Positions 14,490 to 21,148 of a stretch of 24,486 nucleotides of DNA are shown here, in pieces. Source of the stretch: a virus. The notes beneath the pieces were generated by a model. That model was given only the letters and a program-made list of their open reading frames with translations. It was not told where the DNA came from and ran no database searches. The stretch is taken from positions 1 through 24,486 of IMG/VR virus record IMGVR_UViG_3300046000_003341. One strand, 5' to 3'. Numbering within the stretch: the first letter of the stretch is position 1; every line of letters starts with the position of its first letter. A program made the position numbers and the translations under genes.

Positions 14490-15599
14490 ATGCCTCGACC
14501 TGAAGAATTCTACGAAGAAGAAGACATCCTCGACACCGAAAACGACCTACAAGAAGGCGAAAGTCCCGACGAGGATGATCTCGAAGACGAGGATGAACTC
14601 GAAGACGAAGATGATCTTGAGGATGATCTCGAAGACGAGGATGAACTCGAAGACGAACTCGAAGAGGAGTATGAGGTTGTCGCTACTAGTGACACCAATA
14701 CTGCTCAGGGTGGCGTAAGAGGCAAGCCTTGGGCCCCTCCGATTGATTTCTCAGCAAAGAATAAGTCAACTATTGCTTCCAAGACAGGTTTTGTCGGAAT
14801 GGCAAAGATTCCTGACAAGAGCGACTTCACCATGAAGGAGCATATGGTTGCGATGTTTGATGGCGAAGACCTCTCAGAGGACTTCAAGGTCAAGGCTACA
14901 GCCGTATTTGAAGCAGCGATCAGCGAGCGTTACGATGTAATGGTTGCCAACCTCGAAGAGGCATACGCACAAACCATCGAAGAGAACACCGCAAAGATCC
15001 TCGACGAACTTGCTGTCCGTGTCAACGATTACATCTCTTATATCGCTGAAGAGTGGATGACTGAGAATCGTCTTGTTGCTGAAAGCGGCATCAAGGCTGA
15101 AATCGCAGAAAACTTCCTTCAAGGTATGAAGGGTTTGTTTGAAGCAAACTTCATTCAAGTTCCTGAAGAGAAGGTCGATCTCATCGACGAACTCTCAGGA
15201 GAGAATGATGGTCTTCGTAACGAAGTCAACACACAAGTTAACGAAAACATCGAACTCCGCAAGGAAATCTTGGCTCTCCGTTGTGATGACATTTTTGAAT
15301 CACATTGCGATGGTCTTGCAGACACTCAAATCGAAAAACTCCGAACCCTCGCAGGTGGTATTGAGTTTGACAGCGAAGAGTTGTTTGAGAAGAAACTCAC
15401 AGTCCTCAAGGAAAGTTACTTTAGCGTGAATCGTCGCGCTAAGAAGCCTGTCTCCGCATCAATGGATCTCTCCGAAGAGGTCATATTTGATACGGGAGAC
15501 GAAGAACAAGATCTCAACGAAGCCGTTGAAACACAAGTCAGTCCAATTATGCAGCACTACACATCTGCATTGTCACGCAAAAGTCTAACAAACAGATAA
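14490..15599 (+). CDS. 22: Major prohead scaffold core protein (gp22-like) with acidic repetitive N-terminus
   Basis: A 369-residue protein, 100 residues longer than T4 gp22 (269). It forms the inner core on which the capsid assembles and is then cut by the protease. The gp22-like part starts near residue 115; its best marks are EEWMTENRLVAESGIKAE (about 188-205) and a VPEEKVDLIDEL segment, which align with T4 gp22's EWLTENKLAVDKGIKAE and VPEESVDVV. Residues 1-63 are almost all Glu, Asp and Leu, encoded by near-perfect repeats. Residues 65-114 form a linker. Helical, coiled-coil-like segments fill the remainder. GGAG at 14480-14483 precedes the ATG. The minus-strand poly-Ser frame opposite the repeat is an artefact. 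Confidence 0.92.
   Translation: MPRPEEFYEEEDILDTENDLQEGESPDEDDLEDEDELEDEDDLEDDLEDEDELEDELEEEYEVVATSDTNTAQGGVRGKPWAPPIDFSAKNKSTIASKTGFVGMAKIPDKSDFTMKEHMVAMFDGEDLSEDFKVKATAVFEAAISERYDVMVANLEEAYAQTIEENTAKILDELAVRVNDYISYIAEEWMTENRLVAESGIKAEIAENFLQGMKGLFEANFIQVPEEKVDLIDELSGENDGLRNEVNTQVNENIELRKEILALRCDDIFESHCDGLADTQIEKLRTLAGGIEFDSEELFEKKLTVLKESYFSVNRRAKKPVSASMDLSEEVIFDTGDEEQDLNEAVETQVSPIMQHYTSALSRKSLTNR
14571..14657 (+). repeat. Two identical 39-base direct repeats within the gp22 acidic region
   Basis: Bases 14571-14609 and 14619-14657 are identical, offset by 48 bases (16 codons), so the repeat preserves the frame. Both encode Glu/Asp/Leu blocks (EDDLEDEDELEDE). Shorter GA-rich units with the same theme fill the space between, suggesting expansion by slippage or unequal recombination. 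Confidence 0.9.
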
Positions 15600-15602
15600 A
15601 TT
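15595..15602 (+). promoter_or_regulatory. Weak candidate late promoter for gp23
   Basis: GATAAATT matches 6 of 8 bases of TATAAATA, contains the gp22 stop codon and ends 21 bases before the major capsid ATG, the same spacing as at gp19. The mismatch at the last base lowers confidence. Confidence 0.3.
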
Positions 15603-15623
15603 CTGTATAGAAGGAGTAAGGAA

Positions 15624-17069
15624 ATGGGTACATTCTCACTAGTAGAACAACTTGAGCGCAAGTGGCAACCCGTGCTTGAACACGGCAGCCTCGGCAGCAT
15701 CAAAGATAATTATCGTCGCGCAGTCACCTCGATTCTCTTGGAGAATCAAGAGCAAGCACTTCGTGAAGATTCAGCAGGAGTCAATATCGCAGGTTCAGGT
15801 CTCAACAGCACCTCACAACTCGCAGGATACGATCCAATTCTTATCTCGCTCGTTCGTCGTGCAATGCCAAATCTCATGGCATACGATGTTGCTTCGGTTC
15901 AACCGATGACCTCGCCAACAGGTCTTGTCTTCGCAATGAAGTCAACCTATAACGGTCGTACAGATGTTGAAGCCCTCTTCAACGAAGCCTTCACGAAGTT
16001 CTCGGGAACTACCGCAGTTTCGTCTGTGGGTAACACAAGCGAAGCATCGTTTGTCGGAGATCCTCTCTTCGGCATCGTGTCTGTTAGCGCAGTAGCAGGT
16101 ATCAGTGGTTGGGAAGCAACAGGCGGCATGAGCCGTGCAACCCTTGAAGGTCTCGGAGAAACTGCCAACGGTGATTTCAACACTATGGCTTTCACCATCG
16201 ACCGTTCGACCGTAACTGCTAAGAGCCGTGCGCTCAAGGCAGAGTACACAATCGAACTTGCTCAGGATCTCAAGGCTATTCACGGCTTGGATGCTGAGAC
16301 CGAACTCGCCAACATTCTCAGCACTGAAATTCTTGCTGAAATCAACCGCGAAGTCGTTCGTTCGATTTACACTACGGCTAAGTTGGGAGCGCAACATAGT
16401 GATCTCTTCTACAAGACCACAGGTAATACCTACTCGTTCCAAGCGGGTGCATCGAACCCTTCGGCAAGCACAGGTATCGCAGCACCAGGTGGTGTGTACG
16501 ATCTCATTCGTGACTCCGAGGGTCGTTGGAGCGCGGAAAAGTTCCGTGGTCTTATGTTCCAAATCGAGCGCGAGGCGAACACAATCGCCAAGCAAACTCG
16601 TCGTGGTAAGGGTAACTTCATCATCTGCTCCGCAGATGTTGCGTCAGCCCTTTCGATGGGTGGATTCCTCAATGTCAGCCCTGCACTCAATGTCAACCTT
16701 GATGTTGACGATACAGGCAACACATTCGTTGGAGTCATGAACGGCAAGATGAAGGTATATGTTGATCCATATTCAGGTGTTGGTACAAACGCAAATGCGC
16801 GTGACTTCGTCTGTGTAGGATACAAGGGAACCTCACCGTATGATGCAGGACTTTTCTACTGCCCATACATTCCGCTCCAAATGGTTCGTGCGATCAACGA
16901 TCAGACCTTCCAACCAAAGATCGGCTTCAAGACCCGATACGGTATGGCAGTCAATCCGTTCGTGAATACAACCGACAGCACAATCTCTTCTAACACACGC
17001 GCTAATACCTATTACCGTGTCTTCCGTGTGGACAACCTCCACGGCGTTAATGCAGTCACTGGTGCTTAA
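15624..17069 (+). CDS. 23: Major capsid protein (gp23-like)
   Basis: A 481-residue HK97-fold shell protein (T4 gp23: 521). Recognisable T4 gp23 stretches are RRAMPNLMAYDV and SVQPMTSPTGLVFA (about residues 76-104), the region SRALKAEYTIELAQDLKAIHGLDAE (about 200-224), then IEREANTIAKQTRRGKGNFII and GFKTRYGMAVNPF near the C-terminus. The N-terminal 48 residues, including LENQEQALRE, look like the propeptide; the protease would be expected to cut after Glu48 (pattern Leu-x-Glu), by analogy with T4 cleavage after Glu65. AGGAG at 15612-15616 gives strong initiation. No gp24 vertex homologue follows. A strong terminator after the gene fits its high expected expression. Confidence 0.97.
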   Translation: MGTFSLVEQLERKWQPVLEHGSLGSIKDNYRRAVTSILLENQEQALREDSAGVNIAGSGLNSTSQLAGYDPILISLVRRAMPNLMAYDVASVQPMTSPTGLVFAMKSTYNGRTDVEALFNEAFTKFSGTTAVSSVGNTSEASFVGDPLFGIVSVSAVAGISGWEATGGMSRATLEGLGETANGDFNTMAFTIDRSTVTAKSRALKAEYTIELAQDLKAIHGLDAETELANILSTEILAEINREVVRSIYTTAKLGAQHSDLFYKTTGNTYSFQAGASNPSASTGIAAPGGVYDLIRDSEGRWSAEKFRGLMFQIEREANTIAKQTRRGKGNFIICSADVASALSMGGFLNVSPALNVNLDVDDTGNTFVGVMNGKMKVYVDPYSGVGTNANARDFVCVGYKGTSPYDAGLFYCPYIPLQMVRAINDQTFQPKIGFKTRYGMAVNPFVNTTDSTISSNTRANTYYRVFRVDNLHGVNAVTGA

Positions 17070-17095
17070 TAGTTGACTGAATAAAAAGTAACTAA

Positions 17096-17130
17096 AGATC
17101 GGGGGGAGAAATCCCCCCGATTTCTTTTTT
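17096..17130 (+). terminator. Rho-independent terminator after the major capsid gene
   Basis: A 9-base-pair GC-rich stem (ATCGGGGGG at 17098-17106 with CCCCCCGAT at 17113-17121) closes a GAAA loop through one A-T pair, followed by TTTCTTTTTT. It separates the structural late genes from the recombination genes. Confidence 0.93.
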
Positions 17131-17134
17131 GAGA

Positions 17135-17142
17135 GATAAATA
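17135..17142 (+). promoter_or_regulatory. Candidate late-type promoter for uvsY
   Basis: GATAAATA (7 of 8 bases of TATAAATA) lies directly after the terminator and 42 bases before the uvsY ATG. Transcription of the uvsY group must begin somewhere after the terminator, which adds weight. Confidence 0.42.
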
Positions 17143-17184
17143 TAGTGTCAAAGTTGTGACTTACTTTTATTATGATTGGATACT

Positions 17185-17622
17185 ATGGACATCGAAACTA
17201 TCAAGAAGATGGTAGAGTCTGATTTCAAGATTGATGATCTCAATCTAGACCTTGAGTCTCTGAGAACTCCCCAACTCCACAACAAGTATTTGAACTTTCT
17301 TCACGACGAGGCGTTGGTGTTGCACAAGTACAACCTCGATCTTCGCGAAATGCGTCGAGTCAAATGGGAATATTACTTGGGGAAACTCGATGAGGAAAGC
17401 CTCAAGGAGCGAGGGTGGCAACCTTTCGGGTTCAAAATACTGCGTACCGACATTGATGTGTATCTCGATGCAGACAAAGACCTACTGCGCCTAGAGGGTA
17501 GAGTGTATTATGGCAAAGAGAAGGTGAGATACCTTGAGGAAACTATCAAGTCAATTAGCCGAAGAGGTTGGGACATTAAGAGTGCGATTGAATGGAAACG
17601 CTTCATGAGCGGAAGTTCATGA
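17185..17622 (+). CDS. uvsY: Recombination mediator protein (UvsY-like)
   Basis: A 145-residue protein (T4 UvsY: 137). In T4, UvsY loads the RecA-like UvsX onto single-stranded DNA coated with gp32 during recombination-dependent replication. The clearest match is the C-terminal half: DADKDLLRLEGRVYYG followed by a helix and IKSISRRGWDIKSAIEWKRF, parallel to T4's ADKDVLKVDTSLQYWG and IKSRGFAIKHIQDMRAF. The N-terminal half is helical and charged, with a KWEYYLGK segment where T4 has ARLDYYSGR. ATG 17185 is preferred over a TTG at 17176; the ribosome site is weak (TGGA). It overlaps the next gene by ATGA. Confidence 0.85.
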   Translation: MDIETIKKMVESDFKIDDLNLDLESLRTPQLHNKYLNFLHDEALVLHKYNLDLREMRRVKWEYYLGKLDEESLKERGWQPFGFKILRTDIDVYLDADKDLLRLEGRVYYGKEKVRYLEETIKSISRRGWDIKSAIEWKRFMSGSS

Positions 17623-18119
17623 AAATTGTAACCGATGGAATCCATCGGGTTTACCTTCGCCAAGCCTATATTCACGCTCAGGCTCGTAGTGAAGATACAC
17701 ACACACAAAATGGCGCACTCATCATATTCCCTTCTTCAGGAATAATTGCAGCAGACACAAATCGTTATCCTTCTTTGAAGGAACCTGTTGGTGTTGAGAA
17801 ATACGAATACATCGAACACGCCGAACGGAGTGTGATCTTTCGTTGTGCGTCCAAAGGGCTATCAACACTCAATACCCATCTCTATGCTCCGTTCATCATT
17901 TGCCCTGAGTGTGCAAGGGCGGTTGTGATGGCAGGTATCCGTAGAGTGGTTGGGCATAAAACAATTTGGGATCTAACTCCCGACCGTTGGACTGACAAGT
18001 GTCGAACAGGGGTTTCCATTTTGGAAAGAGGTGGAGTAGAAGTCTTCCTCTATGAAGGTAAGGTACTGAACGAGAGTGAGTTCAAGATTAGGTTCAACGG
18101 AGAAGACATAGAACCATAA
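17619..18119 (+). CDS. Deoxycytidylate deaminase-like enzyme
   Basis: A 166-residue protein from ATG 17619, which overlaps the uvsY stop (ATGA); a longer in-frame start at 17592 exists but is deeper inside uvsY. It has the zinc-deaminase signature: His67-Ala-Glu69, with Glu69 the proton shuttle, and Cys95-Pro-Glu-Cys98 for zinc. Before it, TQNGALII matches the substrate-loop strand of ComEB/dCMP deaminases, and after it GIRRVV matches the usual strand. The likely reaction is dCMP to dUMP, supplying dTTP synthesis. Activity on another cytidine compound cannot be excluded. T4 encodes a dCMP deaminase (cd), but not between uvsY and uvsW, so its place here is unusual. The C-terminal 55 residues are less typical. 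Confidence 0.8.
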   Translation: MKIVTDGIHRVYLRQAYIHAQARSEDTHTQNGALIIFPSSGIIAADTNRYPSLKEPVGVEKYEYIEHAERSVIFRCASKGLSTLNTHLYAPFIICPECARAVVMAGIRRVVGHKTIWDLTPDRWTDKCRTGVSILERGGVEVFLYEGKVLNESEFKIRFNGEDIEP

Positions 18120-18128
18120 ATAACTGTA

Positions 18129-19616
18129 ATGGATACATTAGTTCTTGAGGATGTAGACTCCGTGTTTATTAGAGTGCGATGCGAACGAAGCATTGCCAAG
18201 GAGTTGAGCGATTGCTTCTCCTTCAAGGTTCCTAATTTCAAATATGTCAACAGATTCCGCAAAAGCAAGTGGGATGGCGACATCAAACTGTACAACCTTC
18301 ACAAAGCCACAATATACAAAGGGTTGGAAGATTATGTCACTAAGTTTGCGAGTGACCGTGGTTACGCTCTCGAAAACAATCTGACGAAGAAAAAGCACTT
18401 TCCCCTCACACCAAATGAGGTGGATGCCTTATTCGCAGAGTGTGTTGGAGTAGAATCTGGAATAACTTCGATACACGACCACCAACGGGATGCAATTGTA
18501 CGGGCTACAGAGACCTCTAGGACGCTCCTAGTGTCTCCAACGGGTAGTGGAAAGTCTTTGATCATCTACCTCCTCATGAGGCATCTGCTAGCCTCTGTGG
18601 GGGGCAAGATTTTGATCATTGTTCCAACCGTAGGCTTGGTTGCTCAGATGGAAGACGATTTCAAGAATTATGCCAAAGGAACTGATTGGAAAGTTTCAAA
18701 AAACTGTCACTCAATCTACGCAGGGCAAGACAAAGAAACAGTCAAGGATTTGGTGCTAACAACATGGCAGTCCATTTTCAAACAACCAAAATCATATTTT
18801 GACCAATTTAGTTGTGTATTTGGAGATGAGTGTCATCAACATAAGGCTAAGTCTTTGACAGGAATTTTGGAAAAACTGAGTAGTTGTGAATACAGATTTG
18901 GAACTACAGGAACTCTTGATGGGTTGCAATGTCACAAACTGATAATTGAAGGTTTGTTCGGGCCGTCATACCATGTCACCTCTACAAAGAAACTGATTGA
19001 TAAGAACATTCTGTCTCAGTTGAAGATTACTACTATCCTACTTCAGTATGCTGAGGAGGACAGGAGAAGTGTCAGCAGATATAACTATAGTGACGAGATG
19101 TTGTGGTTGATCCACAACGACAAGCGTAATCGGTTTATCACCGACTTGGCAGGAAACTTGAAGGGTAATACCCTTATATTATTTCAGTTTGTTGAGAAGC
19201 ACGGAAAGTACCTTCACGAACTTGTATCTCAAACGGGAAGACAAACATTCTTTGTTCATGGTGGAGTGGATGTAGAGGATCGAGAGCAAGTCAGAAAATT
19301 ACTTGAAGAAAATGATAACTGTATTGTGGTAGCGTCATTCGGAACTTTTTCGACAGGAATTTCCATCAAGAGACTACATAACATTATCTTTGCTTCGCCT
19401 AGTAAGTCTAGGATTCGAGTGTTGCAGTCAATCGGAAGACAGTTACGAATTTCGGAGTATAAAGAATTTGCAAAACTTTACGATATAGGTGATGATTTAT
19501 CATGGAAATCAAAAAAGAACCACACTCTTCGTCATTTCGCGGAACGCCTCAAGATTTATCGCTCGGAGAGATTCGAATACCGACCGATTCTACTACAAAT
19601 GGAGAACCTAAAATGA
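18129..19616 (+). CDS. uvsW: UvsW-like ATP-dependent DNA/RNA-DNA helicase
   Basis: A 495-residue superfamily 2 helicase (T4 UvsW is about 500). In T4 it unwinds R-loops and branched DNA, stopping origin-primed replication late in infection and promoting fork regression. Residues 1-100 form the small N-terminal domain with FRKSKWDGDIKLY, typical of UvsW. Walker A is SPTGSGKS (136-143), motif II is DECH (233-236), motif III GTTGT (258-262). The second RecA lobe has LILFQFVEKHG, ASFGTFSTGIS and the motif VI region IGRQLR (about 437-442). It starts 9 bases after the deaminase stop and overlaps the next gene by ATGA. Confidence 0.93.
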   Translation: MDTLVLEDVDSVFIRVRCERSIAKELSDCFSFKVPNFKYVNRFRKSKWDGDIKLYNLHKATIYKGLEDYVTKFASDRGYALENNLTKKKHFPLTPNEVDALFAECVGVESGITSIHDHQRDAIVRATETSRTLLVSPTGSGKSLIIYLLMRHLLASVGGKILIIVPTVGLVAQMEDDFKNYAKGTDWKVSKNCHSIYAGQDKETVKDLVLTTWQSIFKQPKSYFDQFSCVFGDECHQHKAKSLTGILEKLSSCEYRFGTTGTLDGLQCHKLIIEGLFGPSYHVTSTKKLIDKNILSQLKITTILLQYAEEDRRSVSRYNYSDEMLWLIHNDKRNRFITDLAGNLKGNTLILFQFVEKHGKYLHELVSQTGRQTFFVHGGVDVEDREQVRKLLEENDNCIVVASFGTFSTGISIKRLHNIIFASPSKSRIRVLQSIGRQLRISEYKEFAKLYDIGDDLSWKSKKNHTLRHFAERLKIYRSERFEYRPILLQMENLK

Positions 19617-20386
19617 AAGATTATATCCTCATTAAGTTGAAATCGGGTGAAGAAATACTGGGAGCAGTAATTTCAAAGAACCGACAGGGAATCAAAGTGA
19701 ATCGCCCAATGCAGATTCGCCAAGTTCCATTTGTGGATCCACTTTCAGGATCAATAAAGTCTGCCACTGTAATGGATAATTGGATCGGGCGGACGAATGA
19801 AATCGAAGTCACGATTCCCAATAGTTGGGTAGGCATAAAGATGGTTCCCGCCCAAGATATTGTTGATGCTTATGAAAAGTATAAGGAACGAGAAGACATT
19901 GCGGCTGTTCCTGTCGTAGAACTCGCACCAGAACTCCCACCAAAAAATACTGAACAGATGACAGAACTAAGAGAAATGGAAAAGCAAATGAATCAATTGT
20001 TTGAGGATATCAATAGTATCACCAAGCAGCCTAATAGTGAAGAGATGCCTATGTTCATCACGAACCTAGAAAGCCCACATATAAAGGATGCATCAAAGGA
20101 TGCTGTTGTAGTCAATTTTATCATCCCACCAAACATATTCAAGAATCTTGTAGAAGAAGGAATTATTCAAGACCTAATGATGGGTGGAATGGATATGGAA
20201 GATAATGATGATGAAGGTTCCGAAGACCCTAAAGATTCTTGGGGAGACTCATCTGATATTGAAGATGATGTATCACCAAAGAAGTCTACTAAGAAGATCG
20301 TTAAAAATGATCCTCTTAAAGATTGGGGTAACAGTTTCATTGATTGGAGTCCAGATCCAAATGACTACTTGAAAGGTTTAACATAA
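19613..20386 (+). CDS. Sm/LSm-like fold protein with long acidic C-terminal region, function unknown
   Basis: A 257-residue protein from ATG 19613, served by GGAG at 19601-19604 and overlapping the uvsW stop by ATGA. The first 90 residues look like an Sm or LSm-type small beta-barrel: LIKLKSGEEILGAVIS near the start (the variant Sm1 strand pattern) followed by a strand NRPMQIRQVPF and later EVTIPNSWVGIKMV. Residues 95-160 are helical and charged. Residues 205-235 are strongly acidic (MEDNDDEGSEDPKD), then Lys-rich, and the end carries DWGNSFIDWSPDPNDYL. I recall similar small proteins beside uvsW and gp55 in marine T4-like phages. An RNA- or protein-binding role is inference only. Confidence 0.7.
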   Translation: MKDYILIKLKSGEEILGAVISKNRQGIKVNRPMQIRQVPFVDPLSGSIKSATVMDNWIGRTNEIEVTIPNSWVGIKMVPAQDIVDAYEKYKEREDIAAVPVVELAPELPPKNTEQMTELREMEKQMNQLFEDINSITKQPNSEEMPMFITNLESPHIKDASKDAVVVNFIIPPNIFKNLVEEGIIQDLMMGGMDMEDNDDEGSEDPKDSWGDSSDIEDDVSPKKSTKKIVKNDPLKDWGNSFIDWSPDPNDYLKGLT

Positions 20387-20416
20387 GAACTTATTAGAAG
20401 AACTTATTAGAAGAAC
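20385..20416 (+). repeat. Short tandem repeat after the LSm-like gene
   Basis: The 13-base unit AAGAACTTATTAG occurs twice in tandem (20385-20397 and 20398-20410), followed by a partial third unit AAGAAC. It begins within the stop codon. No function is evident. Confidence 0.85.
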
Positions 20417-20437
20417 ATAAGTAAAACTAACTCTTCG

Positions 20438-20459
20438 TCACTTTTTGCTCCAAAAGTGA
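20438..20459 (+). terminator. Weak hairpin, possible terminator upstream of gp55
   Basis: TCACTTTT pairs with AAAAGTGA across a 6-base loop. What follows is A-rich rather than a clean T-run, so termination is uncertain. It sits in the longest non-coding gap of the window (20387-20566), which otherwise holds the short repeat, AT-rich sequence and the gp55 promoter. Confidence 0.35.
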
Positions 20460-20515
20460 ATAAAAATTTGGAAATAAAAAGCCTATATCATTCTTCAATA
20501 AAAAAAAGATAGTGC

Positions 20516-20544
20516 TTTACTTTCTTCAAAACAGATGTTATACT
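20516..20544 (+). promoter_or_regulatory. Sigma70-type promoter with extended -10 for gp55
   Basis: TTTACT at 20516-20521 (4 of 6 bases of the -35 consensus) is followed after 17 bases by TATACT at 20539-20544 (5 of 6 of the -10 consensus), with the TGn extension at 20536-20538. The expected start is near 20551, giving a very short leader. Host polymerase could therefore make the late sigma factor before late transcription begins. Confidence 0.65.
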
Positions 20545-20566
20545 ACACATAGGAAAGTAGGTGTAC

Positions 20567-21148
20567 ATGAGTAAAGAAGGTCATTATGTCGATAATAAGG
20601 TTTTTTGTGTTGAGATGGTGAAGTGGCGTAAGGAGTGTACCAAAGCCAAGAAGGCTGGGGTCAGACCTCCTCCCGTCACCGACTACATTGGAAGATGCTT
20701 CTTGGCTATTGCCGAACGACTTTCATATCGCCCAAATTTCATCAATTACCCTTATAGGGACGAGATGGTTGGAGACGGTATTGAAAATTGTTTGATGTAT
20801 GCAGGAAACTTTGATCCAACCAAATCAAAAAACCCTTTCTCATACTTCACTCAAATCATTTACTATGCTTTTGTTCGTCGAATACAGAAGGAAAAGAAGC
20901 AGAACTACATTAAGTTTAAGAGCATAGAAGCAGCCCAACTTAATGGAAAGACCCCCCAATGGCTGAAGAATGCTTGTTACGACAACACAAAGATAGATGA
21001 TTTCTTCAAATCTCTATCGCTATCTGATTTGGATCTTTCCAACTTTGAGACTCCTGTAAAGAAAGAAGCCAAGAAAGCCGTACCCGAAGTAGTTGCCCCG
21101 AAGTCGAAGAAGAAGGTAGTGAAGAAAGTAAAAAAGGCTAAGAAATGA
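20567..21148 (+). CDS. 55: Late-transcription sigma factor (gp55-like)
   Basis: A 193-residue protein (T4 gp55: 185). In T4, gp55 binds host RNA polymerase and directs it to TATAAATA late promoters. The core aligns well: a short N-terminus with YVDNK, IAERLSYRPNFINYPYRDEMVGDGIENCL (about residues 48-76; T4 IAEGLSKRFNFSGYT...EMIADGIEASI), then NFDPTKSKNPFSYFTQIIYYAFVRRIQKEKK (about 81-111; T4 [31 protein letters not shown]). These are the sigma region 2-like helices. The C-terminal 35 residues are Lys- and Ala-rich, unlike the T4 clamp-binding end. ATG 20567 gives an N-terminus like T4; a GTG at 20561 would add two residues. It overlaps gp47 by ATGA. Confidence 0.9.
   Translation: MSKEGHYVDNKVFCVEMVKWRKECTKAKKAGVRPPPVTDYIGRCFLAIAERLSYRPNFINYPYRDEMVGDGIENCLMYAGNFDPTKSKNPFSYFTQIIYYAFVRRIQKEKKQNYIKFKSIEAAQLNGKTPQWLKNACYDNTKIDDFFKSLSLSDLDLSNFETPVKKEAKKAVPEVVAPKSKKKVVKKVKKAKK

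Noticed and set aside
14510-14698. Minus-strand frame encoding an almost pure poly-Ser protein
   Set aside because: It is the complement of the acidic GA-rich repeat of gp22; no ribosome site and no independent signal.
15942-16595. Long minus-strand open frame of 217 codons
   Set aside because: It lies wholly opposite the major capsid gene, whose codon bias leaves the complementary frame open; the protein resembles nothing.
17176-17184. TTG start for uvsY three codons upstream
   Set aside because: ATG 17185 is the more usual start and fits the family length; no site favours the TTG.
18115-18122. CATAAATA as a late promoter for uvsW
   Set aside because: It ends only 6 bases before the ATG, leaving no room for transcript start and ribosome site; listed only as part of the stop-codon pattern.
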